In this document: in pieces, positions 55,840-64,000 of the stretch
Numbering within the stretch: the first letter of the stretch is position 1
How the letters are laid out: every line of letters begins with the position of its first letter
From: Elysia crispata
Taxonomy: Eukaryota > Mollusca > Gastropoda > Plakobranchidae
Reading direction: 5' to 3'
Length of the DNA stretch: 64,000 nucleotides
Assembly: GCA_033675545.1 (NCBI GenBank)
Contig: JAWDGP010007190.1
Location: 1 to 64,000 of the forward strand
Program-made: the position numbers and the translations under genes
The notes under the pieces: model-generated
Seen by the model: only the letters and a program-made list of their open reading frames with translations
What the model was told of the DNA's origin: nothing
Databases searched by the model: none

Positions 55840-56060
55840 CTAGCAAAACTACCAACTAGACAATGTGATCATGTCACTTCAAAGCTCTATATAGACAATG
55901 TGATAATGACACTGCAAACCGCCATCTACAAGATGTGATTATGTTAATTCAAACCTCCAGCTAGGCAATGTGATCATGTCACTTCAAAGCTCTATATAGA
56001 CAATGTGATAATGACACTGCAAACCGCCATCTACAAGATTCAAACCTCCAACTAAATTGA
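55840..56060. repeat. Near-palindromic minisatellite with 105-bp higher-order duplication
   Basis: The block starting CAATGTGATCATGTCACTTC at 55861 recurs at 55966, giving an exact 105-bp period over almost two copies. The other units have one copy. Confidence 0.85.
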
Positions 56061-57050
56061 AATATTGTGATTGCCTTGTAGTATGTTATGTCTTAACTCT
56101 AGATACAATGATTTATTGATTGTTTTAAGCGTGCATAAGATTCTCCGGCCTCTGTTCAGTGCACCTTTTTTAAAGAAACACCATCTTATCATGATATTTA
56201 AACACATAATACATAATATATTATATCTATAAAATAGAAATGAACTGAAACATCTATGGCTACAAGAGGACTAATAAAATTGTTTGGCTTTCTAACGTTG
56301 CTTAACATCACCAACTTAGTATTTTTTTAGCAAGTATAAAAAAAACAACTCCACCATAATCTTATTCAGTGATAACTTGTGCAACTTAATTTCTTTAAAG
56401 AATAACTTGAAAGTTAATATATATTTTTGACGCAGTTTTCTAAAAAAATTACCCGCTGTTTGACTATTAGCGACAAAAGCATACATTAGGAATTGAGTAT
56501 TTTCTCACCTCCAATAAAAGTCCAAGTATTAACCTTATGGTGAAAGCAACAGCTTGTGTGTCAATGTAACTGGCACCATTGCGCTATAACTCATTGTAGA
56601 ATTCCATAGAGCGGTAAACAAAAAAACGATAACAGATCTTATATTCATTCCTACTGGGCCTTTGAAAAGAAATATTACTTTAATTAAAAGGAATTCTTTC
56701 GGTGTTTCACAAAGTGGAACAGCATGAGTCGAATAATTGTCTAAGTGTGTGGAAAGAAAATAAAGCTGAGCAGTGTCAATTTGCCGTCATTTAGATTGAA
56801 ATTTAAAGCATTACAAGCTGAATAAAGGCGTAGGTCTATCTAAGTAATGTGCTTTAGTTATTTTATCTTATGTAAATGAATTAACAGTTAGGTGAAAAAT
56901 GACAGTTCAACAGGAACCCAAATGGGAGATAACCTAATTCCTGGTGTAAATGATGCGTTCTGTGATGATAATTAGGTGGTTTTGTGTTTTGATTGGCTAA
57001 GTAAGAGCTTGAATATCAGACTTAAAAATGCACTGGTCGAGCTACGAGCC

Positions 57051-57129
57051 TATAAAAAGGCGCTGCTTCACGTGCATTGTCAAGCTCGATACCAAGCCTG
57101 TGTACCAGCTCTTCTCTGCCTGAGATAAT
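57051..57129 (+). promoter_or_regulatory. TATA promoter and noncoding exon 1 of gene 5
   Basis: TATAAAAAGG at 57051-57060, CACGTG retained, donor GTGAGT after 57129. The ~40 bp before the TATA box are slightly more diverged than in the other copies. Confidence 0.7.
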
Positions 57130-58098
57130 GTGAGTAGATTTTGTAGTAAGGTTTGTCATTCTGTTAAACTTTAGTTTCCGCTTTTTTCTTTGTCAGTTAT
57201 AACCATATGAAGTTCCTTCCTCTTTCGACACTCTCTGACTATCTCAAATTTTATTACGACTCTCTTTTTTTTCTAAATATTTCTACATTCCTAAATCTCT
57301 TACTCCTTTACTCTATCTCTCTCTAATGTATCTCGTATTCTCTGCCGATTTATCTGTATTATGTTGGGATGTTTTGACTGTCTGTCCGCCACTTTCTAGA
57401 CCTTTCTTTTAGCTTTCTCGAAAACTAGTATATCTCCAACTTCGGGCTCTCAAATTAATGTCTTTTTATCATCTATTTTCCTCTCTTTAGATCTCTCTGA
57501 TTGCGTCCCTTGTTTTCTCTTTCTCTCCAAATACTTCATTTCCTCATTTTGTATTTGTCATTCGTCGCAATCGTTTGTCCTATATCACTGTTTTGTCTCC
57601 TTCATTATAATTGCTTTTTTTTTCTTTATATCCAAAAAAAAATAGTGATTTATTATTTAGAATAATAAGTTTTAATAACATCCTTGTGTTTTGCATCATC
57701 ACTTCCTTGATGTTAATTAAGGGTCTTCGAAAGTTTTCAAATTATTTACTTCCTCTCAGTAAAACTCTATGGGACAATTTTAGTAAGGATTTGCGTCCCT
57801 TTTTTTCCCGAAGCCTGTTTGACAAATTATTTTGTTGTTAGTTTTTCTCACCTCATTCTTCAAATTTGTATGAAGACAGTGACTACCAATGAGTATTGTA
57901 TGCTGTGTATTGAAAGATTGATACGTCTTTGAGAAAAGACTATGAAAAAAAAGACTTCACATTCAAAACACTCTTCCAGTGCATCGTTTTGAAAATATAC
58001 AAACTGATATTGAGATAGAAATTTGTAGAAAAACTTTTCTTATAAAATATAATACCTCGCTTTTTTTTTCAAAATTTTCAGCCTGCTACTGCGGAACC

Positions 58099-58714
58099 AT
58101 GAAAGTGACATTTGCTCTGTGTTTTACACTTGCCGTGCTGATTGCATTGGCGTATTCACAAAGTAAGTATCAGTGAGAACTTCGATTTTGAATAATAAAA
58201 TCAGCTTTCTAAATCTGAAGTAACACTTTGTCTGTCGCAAAAGCAAAGGTACCTTTGTTCATAAATAAAATAACATTTTCCATCGTAACGCCACTTGACT
58301 TCAGCTGTAAATGTAAGCCATTGACAAGATTAACAAAGACACAGTGATAACAACTACTGTTTCCTTAAAAAATTAATTTAATTCCTAGAGCCGTTTGTTT
58401 TTAATATTCAACAAACTTAAGTGACGATAAATATAACTAACAAATGCATAATAGATCGTTTCACTAATTAATTCAATTTTTGGAAATTATATGCTTTGAT
58501 TATGGAACGAAGCGTATTAATTAAATTGTTTATTTATTTATCTTGAAACAATCCTTTAAATTGTTTGATTCTAGATTCATGCTACGTAGCACCGTTCTGT
58601 GACGGAGAAGGCTATCCTGGCGCGCCAGGCTACCAGTTCTACTGCTGTCCATTTGGGTCAGGGTTTCCCTCACCAGTCGAAAATAATCCTTTCGAGTGCA
58701 CGTGTCCATATTAG
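58099..58714 (+). CDS. Secreted six-cysteine acidic peptide, copy 5
   Basis: Exons 58099-58162 and 58575-58714, 67 residues. The signal exon is identical in coding sequence to copies 1 and 3. In the mature part Gly replaces Asp before YQFYCC as in copy 4, Ser is kept after the CC pair as in copy 1, Val precedes ENNPF, and the C-terminus ends CTCPY instead of CTCF. The intron and flanks carry variants also seen in the relic copy 2 (for example CTGAAGTAACACTTTGTCTG), which marks an older lineage than copies 1, 3 and 4. All splice sites, the TATA box and AATAAA are present. Confidence 0.78.
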
Positions 58715-58810
58715 TGAAAACAACTTGATTTGAATAAGGTAATGCTGAAAATGCATTTCATTCTTTCAAGTTATTTCGATTTAATATTTTGTATGGTTTT
58801 GCACCAGCAC

Positions 58811-58816
58811 AATAAA
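58811..58816 (+). terminator. Polyadenylation signal of gene 5
   Basis: AATAAA 97 bp after the stop. Confidence 0.6.
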
Positions 58817-58931
58817 ACAGCCTGAAAAGTAATTTTCTAACAACAAGATATAAAAATTCTGCAGAACACGCACTCCAGAAACTAGGGAGTGAAAGTTTAT
58901 GAATATAATTATAAACTTACTTTATAACAAC

Positions 58932-58948
58932 AATAGCAACAACAACAA

Positions 58949-58990
<42 letters not shown>

Positions 58991-59312
58991 CTACAACAAT
59001 AAAAACATACAGCAAAAAATATTAAAAAAATATGTCGTTAAAAATATACAGCGAGTTTTTAAAAAAATCGGGCTAGTCCTCTTTAAAAAATGCTAATGTT
59101 AACTTATGAAAGTGATTAAGTTCATTGCCTTTCTAGCACAGTGAAGTCAGTAAAAACCAGATGGAAACCATATAATAAATCTTTATTACTCTTACTTAAT
59201 TGCTTCAGATTGGTGTCCTGTTATTGTTGAACAAATACAAAAACAGGAAAAAAATTGACAACTACAACAACAACAACAACAACAACAACAACTTCTACAA
59301 TTACAAGTGATT

Positions 59313-59391
<79 letters not shown>

Positions 59392-59404
59392 AACAACAAC
59401 AACA

Positions 59405-59447
<43 letters not shown>

Positions 59448-59450
59448 ATT

Positions 59451-59497
<47 letters not shown>

Positions 59498-59557
59498 ATA
59501 CTACTACTACTATTACTAATACTACTACTGCTATTACTATTTCTTCTCCTCCTACTG

Positions 59558-59594
<37 letters not shown>

Positions 59595-59608
59595 AATTGC
59601 TACAACTG

Positions 59609-59683
<75 letters not shown>

Positions 59684-59709
59684 ATTCACCACCAATACTA
59701 CTACTACTT

Positions 59710-59773
<64 letters not shown>

Positions 59774-59783
59774 CACTACTAGA

Positions 59784-59851
<68 letters not shown>

Positions 59852-59895
59852 AATTACTACTACTACTACTTCTACTACTACTACTCCTACTTCTA
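58932..59895. repeat. Expanded (CAA)n and (CTA)n microsatellite block
   Basis: (CAA)n at 58932-58998 and 59261-59292, then about 580 bp of (CTA)n with CAA, TTA, GCT and TTC interruptions (59310-59890). About 230 bp of unique sequence (59030-59258) lies between; its first part matches unit 2 at about 20850-20945. Confidence 0.93.
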
Positions 59896-61319
59896 TTTGT
59901 ACTGACTACTGTACTACATTTTAAACTCTTTTTGCTGCATTATTTAAATATCACTTTCACTTGATTTAGCTTCAACAGGATTTTTTGATTACTTTAAGCG
60001 ATTGTTTCTCTTAAGTTTTATATTTGTAGAAACAATCTGTTAATGTTAGGTTATGATAACATTTAGTAAAAACCTTTTCAAACAATAATTATTGTTTTAT
60101 TACTATGATTTTTTCAATTTTCTCTGTCTTTCAGTTTTGAATCAAGCCGTTCGTTGAGAGAATGAATAGGTGTAAACCAGCTTACTATTTTTGCTTTAAA
60201 CGTTTTCAAAAGCGCAATAGGAATTTTTATTAAAGTAAGTGTTAAAAAGTTAAAATTTCATCTTGCCTTTTTTGTATTGGTCTCCCCCAATTTTTTTTTT
60301 CCTTATTATGAAATGTCGATTACATGTCTAATCTAAAAAGAAGAAGATTGAGCGGTTAGATAATTCTTCTTATCTTATAATAAAACACTCGTCAATGCAC
60401 TTCGAGACGGAGAGACTATGAGTAAGATAGACAGAGATGAAAATCAAGATAGAGAGAAAGGGTGACAGAGAGTGGGAAGCGAGAAAGAAAGAAAACGAAA
60501 AAAAAAAGGATAGACAAAGAGAAAGGGGAGTGAAGGGCCTATGATGGTGATTGAATAAAATTTACCACCAGATCTTTTCTATGTCTCAACATGCTTCCTG
60601 ATTCCGAAATTAAGGTGGATTCTTTTAATAACAGACTTTTGTGCATTTAAAATAATTTTTAAGAATGAATATTATCGTTATTATAACCATTTTAGATTTT
60701 TTTAGATTTCTTTCAAAGATATTAAAATGGAAAGAAAAGGATTCAGAGGGGAAAATATTCATATAGGATAATACGTTATCTGGGCATCAATAGTTTATCT
60801 CGGTATTATTCTAAGCGGTCACACCATATTCAAGGCATAGCTCAAAAGCGTATACCTGCTACCCATATCTTCATCGCTTGAAATTTGAACCTGAAAAATA
60901 AGTTACTAATCAGGGCGCTTACTAATTAGCCAACTTGGCTCTCGATTATTAGAGCAATTTTATCGCATTTAAAACGAATGTTTTGCTTCTGCTCCAAATC
61001 TATCGAGAAACGAGCTCGGCTGTCTCAGCTAGTTTAGATCCGCTTGATTTTCTATTATATATTAAGGAAAAAACGCTGGCGTTTCCACAAACCCCCGAAC
61101 CCCAAACCTAATTTAATTTATCCTGGTTTCACTGACAGTTTCTTTCTGCTCTTTTTTCTTTGAAGGCTGTGAACCTCTTCCATTATGCTTTCTTAAGAAT
61201 CATAAGTTCTACAAGGCTAATTTGAGGACGCTCATTAAATAAAAACATAAATTATATGGATGACAATTTCTTTTCGTGATCGTCCCGTTTTGAAAGATCG
61301 CTTGAAACTTCCAAGCCGC

Positions 61320-61685
61320 CAAACTTTATGATGTAACATCTTTTCTTCGGCTGGTTATTTAGACCCACCTTCCAAACTTTGATTTGGTTTGGCCTTCTGT
61401 GGAAAATCTAAGTGCATGTAATCTCAATTCTTTGTGTTAAATGTGGTAGATGAATATATTGTTACATTCTAATTATTGTATCGCCTTGGAGAGATATCTT
61501 TTTTGAAGAGCTCAAATCGCCTTGCTTTAAATCCGCTATAGTATATGCATAGTAGGTATTTAAATTACCAGTAGTCTTTTCCCTAGCACATAAGATATTC
61601 ATGCAACAGGAGATGTTAAAGTCTACACCGATGACGAAGCTAATAATGGACGGTGGTACATGTCAGATGTCATTAATTTGATATC
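61320..61685. other. Segment kept only in units 5 and 2
   Basis: About 365 bp between CTTCCAAGCCGCC and CATTAATTTGATATC has no counterpart in units 1, 3 and 4, where the flanks are joined directly. Its start resembles unit 2 at 22795-22880, so it is ancestral and was lost from units 1, 3 and 4. No gene is seen in it. Confidence 0.65.
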
Positions 61686-61830
61686 AACGCTGACGGTAGC
61701 CTGCGCCAAAATATCCTGCTCCAATTTTATATGATGTGAGACACTGCAATGGCGATTATTATGTCGGCTAAAGCTATACTGAGTCAAGGAGACTCATGAC
61801 GAATAGAGATATTCAGATTTATAAAAGCAA

Positions 61831-62412
61831 GCCAGAAAAGCCAGACTGAATGGCGTCCCTTGCAGAGATGACACTGAGGACATCATTGATCGGTGCTCAG
61901 TGTATTAATGGCAAAGACCGTAAGATCAACATGATGTAGGGTTAAACCTTCACCAATCTAGACTTGTCTGTTTAGAACTAATTATATAAATCAAATAGAG
62001 GAATTTTGGTGCCAGTGGATCTCGCAGCCCATCCATCAAAAACCAGGCTCGAGTGGAAAAGTAGATCTTTGTGACCAAAGGCACCACGTTATTACCTGTC
62101 AAGAAAGAGGCATCTTCCCCCCCCCCCCCCTCCAAAAATAAATAAATGCATAAAGATGCAAAAATACGAAGAATCGCCCTCCTATTAGGAGTTTATTTTA
62201 TTTATTGGTATGTGTGGAAATTATAAAATACACTTTAAACGACAGTGACCATCAAGGCAGAGTCTTTCTTTTTGTGGAATTTATTTTACCAGCTCGAATC
62301 AGCAATTTGAAACCTACGTCATAAGTCCCATTTTGATCGTCTTGTTTTGGTACCTGCTAAGTTGTATTTTTATTGCGTAAAATTAGGGCGAGAATCCACT
62401 CTAAACGTGTCT
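61831..62412. other. Unassigned sequence right of the array
   Basis: Single-copy here. It holds a poly-C tract (62119-62130) and no supported gene. Confidence 0.5.
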
Positions 62413-62413
62413 A

Positions 62414-62442
62414 AACACACACACACACACAACTATATATAG

Positions 62443-62479
<37 letters not shown>
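62414..62479. repeat. Self-complementary (CA)n(TA)n(TG)n microsatellite
   Basis: About 9 CA copies, 14 TA/GA copies and 9 TG copies in a row form a near-perfect palindrome that could extrude as a hairpin. Confidence 0.9.
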
Positions 62480-62489
62480 GTGTGTGTTA

Positions 62490-64000
62490 TAATTATAGTT
62501 CTAGACGATCTTACCTTAGAGTCTCTGCATGCTACAGTAAGTCTTGTGTTTCAAGCGGAGGACGAGAGTTTCGTTAGTCCTCCGCTCACTTCATTCTGTC
62601 GCCGTCCCGACCTTATACTGGTGGTAAATACTTCTTTCTCTATGGACACGATGAAGAGATTTCTCTTCTCTTGTTTAGGCTTGCTGTTGTTCTTACGATA
62701 AAATATTTTTCTGCTATGCATAGGTTGCATCGTTTTGTTGTTGCAAAGTATGGCTGCGCTTTTTCGATTATTTCCCATGATACGTTGTATTTAATTTTTT
62801 TATTCCTTTAATTTCCATACAAATTCGATTAAAGTTTTCCTTGTTTTTTATGTTCAATCTGAAGCTCAATGTATGTTGGTTGAATGTGGTTTTAAAATCA
62901 TTTTCTGTTACTCCTATAAAGGTATCTTGTTTTTTCGGGGATTTCTGTTGAACAGTTGCTTTGTATACTACTCCCTTTTGGAGGCACTGACTTTTGAGTG
63001 GGCAAGATTTATTTTTATCCCTGGAGTTGCAAGTTTTTCCCCGTTTTTCTTTGTTCTTTATGGAATCGAGGACTGCCTGGCTATGGTTGCTGCTTATTCA
63101 TTTCATATTCTACATACAGCTGTTGCTTAGCTTTACAGTATTTTTGTTAAATATTTTGTTCAGTTTGTTGTCTGCGGGGATACTCTTATGTGGGAGTCCA
63201 AAAATTTTTTCCGATCTTGGTGGTGACATTTACACTGAATTGGGTGGAAAGGGGGGGGAAGAGTTCAAGAGTTCAACCAGATGATGTTTTTTTTATCTTC
63301 TTTATTCCTTTTCTTTCGCCCCTTTTTTCATTGTCTGGTGTTTTTGCATCTTCAGTAGATTGGCTCTTCCTTGGGGCTTTTCGTTTTTCGAGCACTTTTA
63401 ATTTTTGTTTATGTCCGTTTTCTTTCAGTGCGACATCATATGGCTTTGCCGCTTTGTTGAAAATATTAACATTAGAGAAGTTTTTAGTGAGGCGTATTTC
63501 TATACCTTCAGACATGTTTTTAATGAGGTGGGGGGAAGTGTTTACTATACAGATGGATGTAGTTCAATGAAATGTATGGTTTTTTATATGATTGATACAT
63601 TTCTGTGTTCAGGTTGAGGGTGACATCTAGGAAGTCTACCACCTTTTCATTTGCCTCGGCTGTTATGCTTAGCCCGTTTTCTTTGAAGATCTTACATATT
63701 TTTTTTTTCATCCGGCTTTTCTGGGAGTCTGTTTTGTTGTGGCAAGTCCGCCGTCTCGGTAAAGTCCAACATTAATGTTGAGGTGTTGTAGGTGTTGTAA
63801 GAGGAATAATCCTACTAGTTCAAATATCTTGGCGCCGTCAAAACTTACCATGATTAGGTGGTATGTTTGATTATATGGGCTTGTTCATCTGTGGTCACCG
63901 AATATATTATTATACATTGTTTTATATTTTTTAACCCATAGAGCAGACATTTACAGTTTGCTTGTTACCTCAACAGAACTTTTATCATTCTCTTCTTTGA
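62490..64000 (-). mobile_element. Penelope-like element, RT end and GIY-YIG endonuclease
   Basis: Read from the right edge leftward on the minus strand. An RT catalytic region near 63744-63770 reads VGLYRDGGLAT (families usually have YRDDG). Next come LDVTLNLNTEMYQSYKKP and SLNYIHLYS (63520-63680), then IEIRLTKNFSNVNIFNKAAK (63440-63510) and FSVNVTTKIGKNF (near 63190-63245). The GIY-YIG endonuclease follows: GVVYKATV and FIGVTENDFKTTFNQHTLSF (62860-62970), then a Cys-containing TTKRCNLCIAEKYFIV (about 62695-62745). The element ends near 62490 next to a microsatellite. The reading frame is interrupted, so the copy is decayed. It continues beyond the window. Confidence 0.8.

Noticed and set aside
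63273-63570. Plus-strand open frames over the right-hand PLE
   Set aside because: Shadows of the minus-strand PLE coding sequence.

Overview
The window is AT-rich eukaryotic DNA with spliceosomal introns, very long trinucleotide microsatellites, a LINE fragment and two Penelope-like element (PLE) fragments. There are no operons, rRNA or tRNA genes. This suggests an invertebrate animal. A cnidarian or a mollusc would fit the repeat style, but I cannot fix the taxon from sequence alone.

Most of the window is a head-to-tail array of a large repeat of about 13.3-13.6 kb, all in one orientation. Unit 1 is 1-13557, unit 2 is 13558 to about 22880, unit 3 is about 29856-37895 and lacks its first ~5.2 kb, unit 4 is 37896-51228, and unit 5 is 51229 to about 61830. 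The unit ends are arbitrary because they follow the first base of the window. From left to right a full unit holds: a 36-bp minisatellite; (GA)n; (TCA)n/(TTA)n tracts; a second (TCA)n tract; a short minisatellite with a near-palindromic core; one small gene with its own TATA box; (CTA)n; a purine-rich stretch; a decayed minus-strand coding region; and about 2 kb of plain AT-rich DNA.

The gene is the main content. It encodes a 66-67 residue secreted precursor. A noncoding first exon follows the TATA box, a second exon carries the signal peptide, and after a phase-1 intron a third exon carries a six-cysteine mature peptide with spacing C-x5-C-x14-CC-x16-C-x-C. Four copies look whole (units 1, 3, 4, 5) and one is a broken relic (unit 2). 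The signal-peptide exon is almost identical among the whole copies, while the mature exon carries most of the changes. The mature peptide is acidic, aromatic-rich and has no Lys, Arg or His. I do not recognise the family.

Between units 2 and 3 (about 22.9-29.9 kb) lie diverged pieces of older units, a PLE 3' fragment, a LINE fragment with an internal deletion, and about 1.9 kb of unassigned sequence. The right edge (62.5-64 kb) is a PLE fragment on the minus strand. Units 1, 3 and 4 share two deletions relative to units 2 and 5, so the array has at least two age layers, and unit 2 is a mosaic of young and old sequence.
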